A DNA stretch of 64,000 bases from Alkanindiges illinoisensis (GTDB lineage Bacteria > Pseudomonadota > Gammaproteobacteria > Pseudomonadales > Moraxellaceae), in contig NZ_SNTY01000014.1 of NCBI RefSeq assembly GCF_004377485.1, positions 1-64,000 of the forward strand, in the 5' to 3' direction. Below, one piece after another: positions 48,625 to 58,314 of this stretch (position 1 is the first letter of the stretch; every line of letters starts with the position of its first letter). A model generated the notes under the pieces. The model was not told the DNA's origin, did not search any database, and saw only the letters and a program-made list of their open reading frames with translations. A program made the position numbers and the translations under genes.

Positions 48625-48986
48625 GATTTTGTCTTGTAACGAGATGAAGTCCTTGCGCAGCAATACTGCTCGCACTTTATCGCTTTAGAAAAACCTGATT
48701 TTTCTCTTGTGGCGCTGCATCAGCAATGCTTGACTAATGTAGTGTTAGGCTTAATCCACAAGAAAATCCTAGATTTTCTTCTTGCAACGAGATGAAGCGA
48801 TGCTTCACTTTATCTCGTTTCATCCCCAGCCGAGGATTAATCGGTTATTTGTAAAGCGCCTTTGATCCATAGTGATATGGTTTTAAAGGTAAACCATAAC
48901 GGGAGATATGCGCTTTAGCCTCTGTCCCCAGTGCGTCAGACCTGCTTTTTTAATTCAGGTTGACCACATTGTTAGGAGTATCCACC
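48625..48986. repeat. repeat-bearing gap between trmD and rplS
   Basis: Over 360 bp with no gene, where most relatives have a short gap. It contains two diverged copies of a unit. CTTGTAACGAGATGAAG at 48633-48649 is repeated as CTTGCAACGAGATGAAG at 48781-48797. Each is associated with an A/T-rich hairpin: AGAAAAA-cctga-TTTTTCT at 48687-48705 and AAGAAAATC-cta-GATTTTCTT at 48760-48780. The second copy folds on itself, AACGAGAT at 48786-48793 pairing with ATCTCGTT at 48812-48819. It looks like a REP- or MITE-like palindromic element. Confidence 0.65.
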
Positions 48987-49361
48987 ATGAGTGGCAAGCA
49001 TCCTTTAGTTCAAGCTGTTGAAAATGCTCAGTTGAAATCCGATATCCCTGCTTTTGCACCCGGTGACACTGTTGTTGTTCAGGTTAAGGTAAAAGAAGGT
49101 GACCGTGAGCGTTTACAGGCGTTTGAAGGCGTAGTTATTGCGATTAAAAACCGCGGTTTAAACTCTGCATTCACTGTGCGTAAAATTTCTAGCGGTGTTG
49201 GTGTTGAGCGTGTATTCCAGACTCATTCTCCAATTGTTGCCAACATTGAAGTGAAACGTCGTGGTGATGTACGCCGTGCCAAGCTGTACTACCTGCGTGA
49301 CCGTTCAGGTAAATCTGCACGTATCCGTGAGAAGTTACCAGCGCGCAAAGCAACTGCTTAA
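48987..49361 (+). CDS. rplS: 50S ribosomal protein L19
   Basis: A 124-residue protein with [16 protein letters not shown] and [17 protein letters not shown], at the subunit interface of the ribosome. I chose MSGKHPL as start because GGAG lies nine bases upstream; a longer in-frame start has no support. It ends at a strong terminator. Confidence 0.97.
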   Translation: MSGKHPLVQAVENAQLKSDIPAFAPGDTVVVQVKVKEGDRERLQAFEGVVIAIKNRGLNSAFTVRKISSGVGVERVFQTHSPIVANIEVKRRGDVRRAKLYYLRDRSGKSARIREKLPARKATA

Positions 49362-49376
49362 TCTGCATTTGTTTCG

Positions 49377-49413
49377 CATAAAAAACGCACCCATCTATTT
49401 GGTGCGTTTTTTT
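49377..49413 (+). terminator. rplS terminator
   Basis: AAAAACGCACC-catctattt-GGTGCGTTTTTTT; A and T runs on both sides mean it could also serve the convergent chaperone gene. Confidence 0.9.
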
Positions 49414-49467
49414 ATGCCTTAAAAACTTTATTTATGGGTTTAACCCGGCTGCTGTTAATGGTTTGGT

Positions 49468-50526
49468 TTATTGCAATAGCTCGTTAATATTAGTGCCTTG
49501 ATCCCTAAAATGCTCATAGGTCACGGCGCGCTGGCGCTCGGCGTCATCACTGAACTGGCGTTCACGCAGGGCAGTAATGGCTCGCTGTTTGTCTTCTGGG
49601 GCTTGATTGCTGGCTAAAATGGTCTGGCGCTGATTGAGATAATCCTGTACCCGGCTTTGCCAGTTGGCACGTGATTGATCAAGCTGTTCCAGCCGTTCCG
49701 CTGCTTCGTGTCCAACCAGTTGTTCACGCATTTGCTGCAATTCAGCCTTGCTACCATTTTTTTGCCTGATTTGCTGGGTTAATGCCCGTAAGTCTTGCAG
49801 CTTGCTCATGTCTTCCAGATTCTTTTGCAGCGTTGGTGGCAATTGTGCAAAGCGCTGCTTGAGCTGCTGGGCTTTTTGTGCTGCGTTCAGTGATTTATTA
49901 TCCAGAATGCTTAGACGATCAATGGTGTACTGGTTGTAAGTCATCTCATCGCCAAACAGGGCATTGAGTTCTGCTGGATTAAAATACTGCTGACGCAGTT
50001 GAGTGAGTTGATCCAGTACCCGCTGTAAATGATCAGGGTCTGTATTGGCACCGCTGTTTTGCAGTTTACCTTCAGCTTCACGGTATTTAAGGTAGCGCTG
50101 CCACAGGTCAGTGGCTTGTGCTGCGGCGCTGGCTGGCAAATTGTGCTGGATATGTTGCTTGACCTGCTGATCAATGCTGCCAAGCGATTTTTCACCAATC
50201 TGGGTGAGGAAATATTCAAAACAGCGCCGGATGTTGACATTCAGTATCAATTGGCCTGCCGGGTTTGCTTCTAGCGCACAGTCAATTTCCGTATCCTGTA
50301 ATGAAGCAGATAAGCCTTCTGCGGCTTCAGTCGGATTACTGCTGGCCTCATTCGCTATCGGATCAGACCCGGCCTTAGCCTGAAGCATGCTATTGGACAA
50401 ATTTGTGGCAGAGTTAGCTGAAGTCACAGTGGATGAATTGTCCGGTTTTAGCCACAGGATCAGGCAGATAACCGCAATTGCCAGCACAACCACCAGCAAA
50501 GAAGCAAGAAAGTATTTTTTTTTCAT
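49468..50526 (-). CDS. lipB: lipase chaperone (lipase-specific foldase)
   Basis: 352 residues: an N-terminal membrane anchor (about 5-27), a variable Ser/Ala/Asn-rich linker, and a long helical domain that wraps the lipase in the periplasm. The family motif RxxFDYxLSAxGE appears as RRCFEYFLTQIGEKS at about residue 100. The C-terminal region is rich in Gln, Arg, Leu and Glu. It lies downstream of the lipase gene in the same direction. Confidence 0.93.
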   Translation of the reverse strand: MKKKYFLASLLVVVLAIAVICLILWLKPDNSSTVTSANSATNLSNSMLQAKAGSDPIANEASSNPTEAAEGLSASLQDTEIDCALEANPAGQLILNVNIRRCFEYFLTQIGEKSLGSIDQQVKQHIQHNLPASAAAQATDLWQRYLKYREAEGKLQNSGANTDPDHLQRVLDQLTQLRQQYFNPAELNALFGDEMTYNQYTIDRLSILDNKSLNAAQKAQQLKQRFAQLPPTLQKNLEDMSKLQDLRALTQQIRQKNGSKAELQQMREQLVGHEAAERLEQLDQSRANWQSRVQDYLNQRQTILASNQAPEDKQRAITALRERQFSDDAERQRAVTYEHFRDQGTNINELLQ

Positions 50527-50641
50527 TTGCAGATTTTAATAAACAGGAAATTTAATCAGTAAACCTGATGCAGGTTTGCAAATCCATTAAGGCTAGACGA
50601 ACAGACCATGAGCCAACCGGATAGGTAATAAATGAAACACG

Positions 50642-50681
50642 CCATGACATGCTGAAACAACAGGATGAAAGCATGTCATGG
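50642..50681 (-). repeat. 12-bp perfect hairpin between lipase and chaperone genes
   Basis: CCATGACATGCT at 50642-50653 pairs exactly with AGCATGTCATGG at 50670-50681 with a 16-nt loop. No T run follows on the minus strand, so it probably partly attenuates or protects the message rather than ending it. Confidence 0.65.
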
Positions 50682-50693
50682 GTGCAGGGCAGG

Positions 50694-51656
50694 TTATAGG
50701 CCTGCCAGTTTCAGACGGTTGGCGTGCTGGCGATACAGTTCAACCGGATCAGGACTGAACAGGCCACGTAAACCGAGAATCTGGTTTACTTCATCCAGAT
50801 GGTTGTGTGCATAGTCATCACGGATGACCTTGCCAAAGTGCGCACTACAGGTGCCAACCAGGCCATCGTTATCTGTAAAGCCAAAAGCCAGTCCTGCAAG
50901 GCCAACAACGATGGTATCCGGGTCCAGCACATTGGTCACGGTCTTGTTACCTGTCCACGAATAGTTATAAATGCCATTGGTGACTGCTGTGCCCTGACCA
51001 CATTCGGTGCTGGGAATGCCATTCGGGAAGCGCTTGTTAAAGGCCAGTGAACCTTCGGTGCTCAGGCTTTTGAGCGAAGCATTCATGTCGGTGGGCAGGT
51101 TTGGCTTGCCCTGTGCCCAGTTCATGACTGGCATCAGCGTGGCTTCAACAAAGGCCGAAACCACTTGTGCGCCAACGCCTGTGGAGAGCAGTAAATCAGC
51201 AACCTTGGAGCCTTTATTCACCCCGGCAACCGTGGTTACTGAAGCAATCTTCGATGGCATAACCCCTGCTGCATACCGGGTGGTTGGGCCGCCATGACTA
51301 TGGCCAATCAGGTTGACTTTTTTAGCACCAGTAATTGCCAGTACTTCTTCAACCTGTTTGACCAGTTGTTCGCCGCGAACTTCAGTGCTATTGAGTGGGG
51401 AAACCTGCGTGGCATAGACTGTTGCACCGTTACTGGCCAGATCAGGCAGTACCTGATAGAAATAATCCAGGCCAAACTCAGGCACACCCAGCCGGGTAAA
51501 GCCAAACATACCGTGGTTGAATACAATGGGATATTTGGTTTTAGCGTAGGTGGCCTTGGAGTTGGTAGGCGTGGTCTGTATCGCGGCAAAGGCAGAGCTG
51601 CTACCCAGCAGGGTTAGGCCCACCAGACCGGTGATTAGTTTACTTTTCAGCATCAT
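50694..51656 (-). CDS. lipA: secreted triacylglycerol lipase (family I)
   Basis: A 320-residue extracellular lipase of the Pseudomonas/Burkholderia type. It has a Sec signal peptide (about 1-24, ending AFA), the oxyanion segment FNHGMFGF, and the nucleophile elbow GHSHGG with Ser120. The acid is Asp264 (TDNDGLV) and the base His286 (NHLDEVNQ). Cys219 and Cys270 would form the family disulphide. It depends on the foldase encoded next to it and is probably exported by the type II system. Confidence 0.95.
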   Translation of the reverse strand: MMLKSKLITGLVGLTLLGSSSAFAAIQTTPTNSKATYAKTKYPIVFNHGMFGFTRLGVPEFGLDYFYQVLPDLASNGATVYATQVSPLNSTEVRGEQLVKQVEEVLAITGAKKVNLIGHSHGGPTTRYAAGVMPSKIASVTTVAGVNKGSKVADLLLSTGVGAQVVSAFVEATLMPVMNWAQGKPNLPTDMNASLKSLSTEGSLAFNKRFPNGIPSTECGQGTAVTNGIYNYSWTGNKTVTNVLDPDTIVVGLAGLAFGFTDNDGLVGTCSAHFGKVIRDDYAHNHLDEVNQILGLRGLFSPDPVELYRQHANRLKLAGL

Positions 51657-51829
51657 TGCCGTTCCTCATTATTAAAATTGTCCTGAGAACCTTACTAGTT
51701 TTACTTAAGGTTGGTTAAATAATATGCTTTTTAAAAATGAGGACGAACTGTGGAGGATGACTGGCACGACATAATGGGAACGTTGTCGCATTTTTGATCA
51801 GTTTGTTTAATTATTAGGCAGTATGAAAT

Positions 51830-52195
51830 TTAATCTTCTGTTTCACGCGGACGCTGCCACGGGAGTGGACGGTCAATGGCTTCGGGAACATCGCCACTTT
51901 GTGAGCGTAAATTAAGATGAATGGCGGCTTGTGCCATCAGGTTGGCAGAAACCGGTGCTGTGATAAAGGCCAGCAGGCTAATCAGGATTTCAGCCATACC
52001 AAAACGGCCAAAGGTAATGGACAGCAACATTGAGGCAATCAATACACCACCCAAGCCTAATGTAGATGATTTGGTGGGTGCATGCAGGCGCATAAACAGG
52101 TCGGGCAGCCGAAACAGGCCAACAGCCCCAATCACCAGAAAAAGCGAGGCAGTCAATACACAAATAATGGCAAGAATTTCCAATAGGCTATTCAT
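51830..52195 (-). CDS. mnhG: Mrp Na+/H+ antiporter subunit G
   Basis: A 121-residue membrane protein with three helices; the motif RLPDLFMRLHAPTKSSTLG is typical of MnhG/MrpG. CAGGAG precedes the start. It is the last gene of the operon. Confidence 0.92.
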   Translation of the reverse strand: MNSLLEILAIICVLTASLFLVIGAVGLFRLPDLFMRLHAPTKSSTLGLGGVLIASMLLSITFGRFGMAEILISLLAFITAPVSANLMAQAAIHLNLRSQSGDVPEAIDRPLPWQRPRETED

Positions 52196-52264
52196 GGAGC
52201 ACTCCTGATTTGTCCGGTTTTAATCAATGGCAGGCTAGGCACTAAAAAGCCATTCCTTAAAAAC

Positions 52265-52546
52265 CTAATCAATAATATGGCCTGTGGTGAAATAGCGTGC
52301 CAGTGCCGCAGTGGAAACAAAGCCCAGCATGGCAACCAGCAGTGCTGCCTCAAAATAAATAAAGCTGTGCCAGTACATGCCCAGAATCACAATCAGTGCC
52401 GTGGCATTTAAAAACAGGGTATCCAGTGCCAGCAGGCGATCTACCACTGAAGGGCCAATCAGCAGGCGCCAGGTGCAGAGGGCAATCGCAAAGCTGACAG
52501 CACCCATACTGATTTGCAGGGCAAGGTTTAGCCAGTCAATCATCAT
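52265..52546 (-). CDS. mnhF: Mrp Na+/H+ antiporter subunit F
   Basis: A 93-residue three-helix subunit; LLIGPSVVDRLLALDTL is the MnhF signature. I chose the first of two ATGs at MMIDWLNL, with AAGGAC seven bases upstream. It overlaps the end of mnhE by eleven bases, which points to coupled translation. Confidence 0.92.
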   Translation of the reverse strand: MMIDWLNLALQISMGAVSFAIALCTWRLLIGPSVVDRLLALDTLFLNATALIVILGMYWHSFIYFEAALLVAMLGFVSTAALARYFTTGHIID

Positions 52547-53138
52547 GCGCGGTGTCCTTGCTTTGGGGTTGATCGAGTTTTGGTGCTGGTTCATTGTTGA
52601 AATGATCGGGCCAATCACTGGGCTGGGCATAAAATAGCTTGATTAGGGGCTGCTCGTAACGTTGCTTGATTTCTTCAATGACTGCATTGGGATCATCGGT
52701 GCTTAAGGCATGCACCAGAATGTTATTTTCCCCATCTTCCAGTCCTGCTGAGACGGTTCCCGGCGTGGTGGTAATGATCAGCGCCAGCAGGGTATTAACC
52801 TTGGGGTGATTGGTATCAAGCGGCACCCGAATCCATTTGGGATGCAGCTTGTGTAAAGGCCCAAGTACTTGTCCGGCCACCCGGATATTGGCCACCAGAA
52901 TATCCCACAGCACTACAAAAAATAGCCGGATGGCCGTGGGCCAGTGTACAGATTGGGCAGGCTGGATAAAGTACTGGCTAAGTTTGGGGAAAATAATGGC
53001 CACCAGCACAGCCAGCAACACATGCGCTGCTTCCACACTATGCATGAGCATTAGCCAGCTTACGCCCAGAATCAAGGATAAAAACGGATGCGGAAACAGG
53101 CGCTGAAAGCGGTCAATCCAGATGGACTCAGGGTGCAT
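52536..53138 (-). CDS. mnhE: Mrp Na+/H+ antiporter subunit E
   Basis: A 200-residue subunit starting MHPESIW, with GAGG just upstream within mnhD. The helices HPFLSLILGVSWLML and AAHVLLAVLVAIIF are followed by the MnhE motif TTTPGTVSAGLEDG. A longer in-frame reading would only translate the end of mnhD in another frame. It overlaps mnhD by eleven bases. Confidence 0.92.
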   Translation of the reverse strand: MHPESIWIDRFQRLFPHPFLSLILGVSWLMLMHSVEAAHVLLAVLVAIIFPKLSQYFIQPAQSVHWPTAIRLFFVVLWDILVANIRVAGQVLGPLHKLHPKWIRVPLDTNHPKVNTLLALIITTTPGTVSAGLEDGENNILVHALSTDDPNAVIEEIKQRYEQPLIKLFYAQPSDWPDHFNNEPAPKLDQPQSKDTAHDD

Positions 53139-55005
53139 GTGCAGACCTCGCTGGTTTGAGTTCAGCGCTAACCTGCTTGGGCAGTTCAGGTACAGTAGAC
53201 GGCGTTGCTGGTTCAGCCCCGGCAGTTGGTTCAGCAGGCAATGGTGTAGCCGGATTGTCCGTAACCGTGGGAGGTGGATTTTCAATCACTTTAGCCTGAT
53301 CCACAAGTGCCGGGTCTTCAATCATGTCTTCCTGCTCCAGATTATCGGTCACTGCCGTGGACTGGGTATTTTTAATATAGGGCAGGTAGGATGAATCAAA
53401 GGGACGGCGGCTAATGGGCTGGTTGCTGGCATCATATTGCAGCACTGCTTTTTGGTAGGCAGACGCATTTCGGAGTTGTATGGCGCTGGCGCTGGTGTAC
53501 TGGCGCACAGGTGAAGCAAACACCATCAGCAATAACAACATGGCCAGCAGGCTAAAAAAAGCCAGTGGCAGGCGATGCGGAATCACCCGTTCGGGTTGCA
53601 GGTATTGTGACTGAATGAGTTCATTGGGGGGTTCTACCCGCCAGAAAACAGTAATACCCATGCGAACCAGCGTTATCAGGCTAATAAAACTAACCAGCAG
53701 TACTGTTAAAAAGATCCAGAACGTGCCGGGCAACTCGGCTGCACTGCGCAGTAGCATAACCTTGCCCAAAAAACCGCTAAAAGGCGGCAGGCCAGCAATC
53801 ATCATCATGATCACCATACTGCAAATCCCCAGCAAGACCGGTTGCTGCACGGCAATGGCCGGATGCAGCGTATCTTCTACGGCGCTACGCTGGTAGCTGA
53901 TCCATTCCACCAGCAAGTAAAACGCCGCTACCACTAGCGTGCTATGAATCAAATAAAACAGGGCGGCTGACCACGCGGCCACACTGGGCAGGGCAATGCC
54001 AATGAGAATGGTGCCCACCGAGGATAGCAGCATATAGCTCACCAGCCGGCGCATGCTATGGGCAGCCAGTGCGCCAATAACACCAATCAGGCTGGACAGC
54101 AAGGCAATGGGTAATAGCCAGCTCATCAGTTGTTGATTGGCATTGACCGTTGCTGCCGCAAAGATGGTGCCATTAACCCGCAGGATACTGTACACCCCAA
54201 CCTTGGTCATAATGGCAAACAGTGCCATAACCGGCGGTGAAGCAGCGGCATAGGTATTGGGTAACCAGAATGATAACGGCACAATGGCTGCCTTGATGGC
54301 AAATACCACCAGTAAAATCATGCCAGCAGCTTGTGCCAGAGCAAACTGGTCACTTTCCAGTGTGGGAAGCAAACGTGCCACATCAGCCATGTTCAGGCTA
54401 CCCACATTGCCATACACCATGGCAAGGCCAATCAGGAAAATGGCAGAGGCTGTCAGGTTAAGCACCACATAATGCACGCCCATGCGAAAACGGATGCGGC
54501 CCTGTCCATGCAGCAGCAACACATAGGATGCCAGCAGCAGGATTTCAAAAAATACAAACAGGTTGAACAGATCACCCGTTAAAAAGGCACCACACAGACC
54601 CATGAGCTGAAACTGGAACATGGCATGAAAGTAGCGGCCTTTCTGATCCCAGCCCCCAGTGGCATACCACAACACTGGCAAGGCCAGGGCATAGGTCAGC
54701 ATGATCATCAGGGCAGACAGGCGATCCAGCACCAGTGCAATGCCAAAGGGGGCAGCCCATTCGCCCAGATAGTAGCTTTTAATCACACCCTGATCAGCCT
54801 GCACCAGCAGGTTAATGGCCAGTATAAAACCCAGCAGGGTTGCTGCCAGACCCACAATGCGGCTGGTACGCAGGCGATGTTTGTGCTTGTTGGAATCAAG
54901 GCTGGGATAGCCCACCAGAATCAGGCTAAACGCTGCAAACGCCGGCAGTAAAATGGAAAAAATCGGCGTATGCAACTGCCAGAAATCCAGTAGGGCCGCA
55001 AACAT
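53128..55005 (-). CDS. mnhD: Mrp Na+/H+ antiporter subunit D, with long C-terminal tail
   Basis: A 625-residue NuoN/MrpD-like antiporter subunit with about fourteen helices; GDLFNLFVFFEILLLASY and FWLPNTYAAASPPVMA are typical. Compared with the usual length near 500 residues it has an extra C-terminal soluble tail of about 110 residues, rich in Pro, Ala, Thr, Glu and Val, with no recognised domain. Its ATG overlaps the mnhC stop (TGATG). Confidence 0.92.
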   Translation of the reverse strand: MFAALLDFWQLHTPIFSILLPAFAAFSLILVGYPSLDSNKHKHRLRTSRIVGLAATLLGFILAINLLVQADQGVIKSYYLGEWAAPFGIALVLDRLSALMIMLTYALALPVLWYATGGWDQKGRYFHAMFQFQLMGLCGAFLTGDLFNLFVFFEILLLASYVLLLHGQGRIRFRMGVHYVVLNLTASAIFLIGLAMVYGNVGSLNMADVARLLPTLESDQFALAQAAGMILLVVFAIKAAIVPLSFWLPNTYAAASPPVMALFAIMTKVGVYSILRVNGTIFAAATVNANQQLMSWLLPIALLSSLIGVIGALAAHSMRRLVSYMLLSSVGTILIGIALPSVAAWSAALFYLIHSTLVVAAFYLLVEWISYQRSAVEDTLHPAIAVQQPVLLGICSMVIMMMIAGLPPFSGFLGKVMLLRSAAELPGTFWIFLTVLLVSFISLITLVRMGITVFWRVEPPNELIQSQYLQPERVIPHRLPLAFFSLLAMLLLLMVFASPVRQYTSASAIQLRNASAYQKAVLQYDASNQPISRRPFDSSYLPYIKNTQSTAVTDNLEQEDMIEDPALVDQAKVIENPPPTVTDNPATPLPAEPTAGAEPATPSTVPELPKQVSAELKPARSAHAP

Positions 55006-55382
55006 CAGGACACATCCTTCACTTGGCGTTGAATGGTATGCGGTGCCTGTTCCGGAATGGCAGCATCCACATGGTCACTGCCACTTTCATGGCGGCTGCG
55101 CAAGGCCAGTTGCACCACAAAGGCAGTGGTGGCAAATCCAATCACAATGGCTGTGAGCACTAGCGCCTGAGGCAACGGATCGGTACTTTGCGTGGTATTC
55201 ACCAAAATAGGTGCGGCGTTGGTCTTGAGGCGGCCCATGCTAAAAATGAATACATTTACCGCATAGCCCAGCAGCGACAGTCCCAGAATTACTGGAAAGG
55301 TGCGACCACGCAATAACAGATAAATGCCTGAGGCGGTAACCACCCCAATGCCGGTTGCCAGCAGGAATTCCATACTAATCAT
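55005..55382 (-). CDS. mnhC: Mrp Na+/H+ antiporter subunit C
   Basis: A 125-residue NuoK-like subunit with three helices; RTFPVILGLSLLGYAVNVFI and DPLPQALVLTAIVIGFATTA are characteristic. It begins 97 bp after the fused A/B gene. Confidence 0.93.
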   Translation of the reverse strand: MISMEFLLATGIGVVTASGIYLLLRGRTFPVILGLSLLGYAVNVFIFSMGRLKTNAAPILVNTTQSTDPLPQALVLTAIVIGFATTAFVVQLALRSRHESGSDHVDAAIPEQAPHTIQRQVKDVS

Positions 55383-55479
55383 GATGATTTTTCCTCTGCC
55401 ATAGGCTTTGCAGGATTATTTTTGTCAGGCGTATTTTTTCATACTGATTTTCTAGCGGCGGATTTTGCATGGCTGCTCC

Positions 55480-58314
55480 TTATCGCTGTTTTTCGGGCAA
55501 AACAGGCCCAGACATGCTGGAGTGACGCGAATCACCCAGCACCGAAATCAGCAGCAGGGTTGCACCAACCACAGTAAAAAATACGCCGATATCAAACAGC
55601 ATGGCCGAGGCTATTGGCAATTTGCCCAGAATGGGAACGTCGATATAAAAATAGGCACTGGTTAAAAACGGTTTGTTCCAAAACAAGGCACCCACACCAG
55701 TGAAGCCAGCCAGCGTCAGACCACCACCAATCCAGCATTCATACAAACGGCCATCCCGCGCATGAATTAATTTTTCGGCCTGTTCCTGCCCAATGGCAAT
55801 GTACTGGATTACCAGTGCAATGGCAGTAATCAGGCCAGAAATAAAGCCGCCACCCGGCAGGTTATGGCCGCGCAGTAAAATATAAAGACTATAGACCAGT
55901 GCAATGGGCAGCACCCATGAAGCCGCCATACGTAGCATCAGCGGCGAAGGGTTAAAGCGCAAGGTTAAGCCGGGCGTAGCAATCGCACCGTGCGCACGCA
56001 TGCCATCCATCATGACCAGCGCACCGATTGCAGCAATGGCCAGTACGCAAATTTCACCAAAGGTATCAAAGCCGCGAAAATCCACCAGAATCACATTCAC
56101 CACATTGCTGCCGCCCCCTTTGGGCAAGGCTTCCTGCATAAAAAACCACGAAATGGACTGATGATCACGGGTCATAATCAGCCACGCCAGCCATGCAATT
56201 CCAGCGCCACCCAGCAAGGCTATGACCACATCGCGCCAGTGCCGGGTACGGCTTGATTCATACGGCGAGAGCTGTGGCAACAGGGATAGCCCCATCAGCA
56301 GCAGCACGGTTGTCACCACATCCACCGACAACTGGGTGAGCGCCAGATCAGGTGCCGATAAGGCAATAAAACAAACACTCACCACCAGGCCAACCGCACC
56401 CACCAGCAGCACCGCCTTGATGCGTTCATGATGAAAATACAGCAGCATCAGGCAGGCAATAATCAGCAGCACCCACAGGATAATGGCAGGCCATGCGGCA
56501 TGATTCAGCAGGCGGCCGCCCGTAGCCAGATTCTGGCCCCATAAGGGCACCAGCGCCATTGTCATTGTTGCAATAATAACCAGCATCAGGTAACGCTGTA
56601 ACGAGCCATTTTCCAGATAACTGGTAAAGCGGCGCGCTATCTGCACGCTATTTTCCAGCAATTGATCCAGCAGGTTTTCACCAGTAAAACGGCCAAACCA
56701 CTGATCGGTGCTGATTTTCAAAATTTGCTGGTTTCGTGCCAGCAGCAAATACAGCCCAGTACCCCCAATCAGGGCAATCAGGCTCATAATCAGCGGCAAA
56801 TTAACACCATGCCATAGTTTCAGATGGACGGGCTGGCTGGGCACATAACCCAGTATGGCATTGCTGCCCAGTTGCACAATATTTTGCACCAGCAAGGCAG
56901 GCAAAATCCCGACCAGCACGCAAATACAGCACAAGAGGATGATCGGCGCACGCATACCCAGCGGCGGTTCATGTGCCTGCTGGTTGGCAATTTTCTGATT
57001 TAAGGCGCCCCCAAAAAAAGTATTGTGTACAAAACGTACCGAATAGGCCACGGCAAACAGGCTGGCCAGCGTCGCCAGCATGGGCACCAGTAACAGCCAG
57101 GTACTGCCTGTTAAGGCCACAGTTTCGGTCAGGAACATTTCTTTGGACAAAAAACCATTGGTGAGTGGCACACCGGCCATCGCTGCTGCTGCAATCATGG
57201 ATAATGTGGCGGTAAATGGCATCAAGACCCACAGCCCGCCCAGCTTGCGCAAATTGCGGGTACCAGCTTCATGGTCAATCACCCCGGCAATCATAAACAG
57301 CGCTGCTTTAAACGAGGCATGATTGAGTACATGAAAAATAGCCGCCGCAATGGCCAGCGGTGAACCCAGGCCCAGCAGGCAAACAATTAAACCCAAGTGA
57401 CTAATGGTGGAATAGGCCAGCAGACCTTTTAAGTCATGCTGAAAAATGGCCAGAAATGCGGCAAAACAAAATGTCAGCAAGCCAACCGTGGTAACAATTC
57501 CGTGAAACCATAATGACCCGGCAAAAATGGGGAACAGCCGCATGAGCAGGAAAATACCCGCCTTGACCATGGTGGCAGAATGCAAATAACCTGACACGGG
57601 CGTGGGTGCAGCCATGGCATTGGGCAGCCAGCTATGAAAGGGAAACTGCGCACTTTTAGTAAAGGCACCCAGTAAAATCAGCAGCAGGGCAGGCATAAAA
57701 TAGGGACTGGCCTGTAATTGCTGACGCATGCCAAGCAGCGCATCCAGTTCATACGTGCCGCCAATATAACCCAGCAGCATGAATCCACCCAGAATGGCCA
57801 AGCCGCCAAGTCCGGTAATGGTGAGCGCCATGAGTGCGCCTTTTTGCGCAGCTTCATAGTTTTGCCAGTAACCCACCAGCAGGAACGAAGAAATACTGGT
57901 AAGTTCCCAGAAAATTAGCAAAATCAGTAAATTATTGGATAACACAATACCCAGCATGGCTGACATAAACAGCATGAGCAGGCTGTATAATTTACCTAAG
58001 GAGTTTTTACGGTTAAGGTAATACCAGGCGTAAATAAAAATTAGTGTGCCAATCCCGGAAATCAGCAGGCCAAAAATCAGTGCCAGCCCATCCAGCCGAA
58101 AGCTCAGGTTCAGCCCAATTTCCGGCAGCCATTGCCAGTGCTGTAGTAGCGGCTGTTGCAACCCATGCGTGAGGGCAAGTGTCAGCAGGCTGATAAAACA
58201 CAGCAAACTAATACTACAGGCGGCAATGCAGCTATACAGTCTGTCAATGCGTGCCAGCCACCAGGTTAATGAGGTACCCAACATCAGTGGCAGCAGGACA
58301 ATCAGTAGCAACAC
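55480..58314 (-). CDS. mnhA: Mrp Na+/H+ antiporter fused subunit A/B
   Basis: A 944-residue NuoL-like subunit A joined to the MrpB domain at its C-terminus (about 770-944, ending in the IDVPILGKLPIASAMLFDIG region). Conserved segments are FWELTSISSFLLVGYW, PFHSWLPNAMAAPTPVS and LLAYSTISHLGL. No separate mnhB gene exists, so the fusion supplies it, as in many gammaproteobacteria. It is the first gene of the operon A/B-C-D-E-F-G. Together the complex exports Na+ in exchange for H+ at alkaline pH or high salt. Confidence 0.94.
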   Translation of the reverse strand: MLLLIVLLPLMLGTSLTWWLARIDRLYSCIAACSISLLCFISLLTLALTHGLQQPLLQHWQWLPEIGLNLSFRLDGLALIFGLLISGIGTLIFIYAWYYLNRKNSLGKLYSLLMLFMSAMLGIVLSNNLLILLIFWELTSISSFLLVGYWQNYEAAQKGALMALTITGLGGLAILGGFMLLGYIGGTYELDALLGMRQQLQASPYFMPALLLILLGAFTKSAQFPFHSWLPNAMAAPTPVSGYLHSATMVKAGIFLLMRLFPIFAGSLWFHGIVTTVGLLTFCFAAFLAIFQHDLKGLLAYSTISHLGLIVCLLGLGSPLAIAAAIFHVLNHASFKAALFMIAGVIDHEAGTRNLRKLGGLWVLMPFTATLSMIAAAAMAGVPLTNGFLSKEMFLTETVALTGSTWLLLVPMLATLASLFAVAYSVRFVHNTFFGGALNQKIANQQAHEPPLGMRAPIILLCCICVLVGILPALLVQNIVQLGSNAILGYVPSQPVHLKLWHGVNLPLIMSLIALIGGTGLYLLLARNQQILKISTDQWFGRFTGENLLDQLLENSVQIARRFTSYLENGSLQRYLMLVIIATMTMALVPLWGQNLATGGRLLNHAAWPAIILWVLLIIACLMLLYFHHERIKAVLLVGAVGLVVSVCFIALSAPDLALTQLSVDVVTTVLLLMGLSLLPQLSPYESSRTRHWRDVVIALLGGAGIAWLAWLIMTRDHQSISWFFMQEALPKGGGSNVVNVILVDFRGFDTFGEICVLAIAAIGALVMMDGMRAHGAIATPGLTLRFNPSPLMLRMAASWVLPIALVYSLYILLRGHNLPGGGFISGLITAIALVIQYIAIGQEQAEKLIHARDGRLYECWIGGGLTLAGFTGVGALFWNKPFLTSAYFYIDVPILGKLPIASAMLFDIGVFFTVVGATLLLISVLGDSRHSSMSGPVLPEKQR

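Noticed and set aside
53139-53285. A 49-codon upstream extension of MnhE
   Set aside because: It translates the end of mnhD in another frame; GAGG just before the inner ATG fits the true start.
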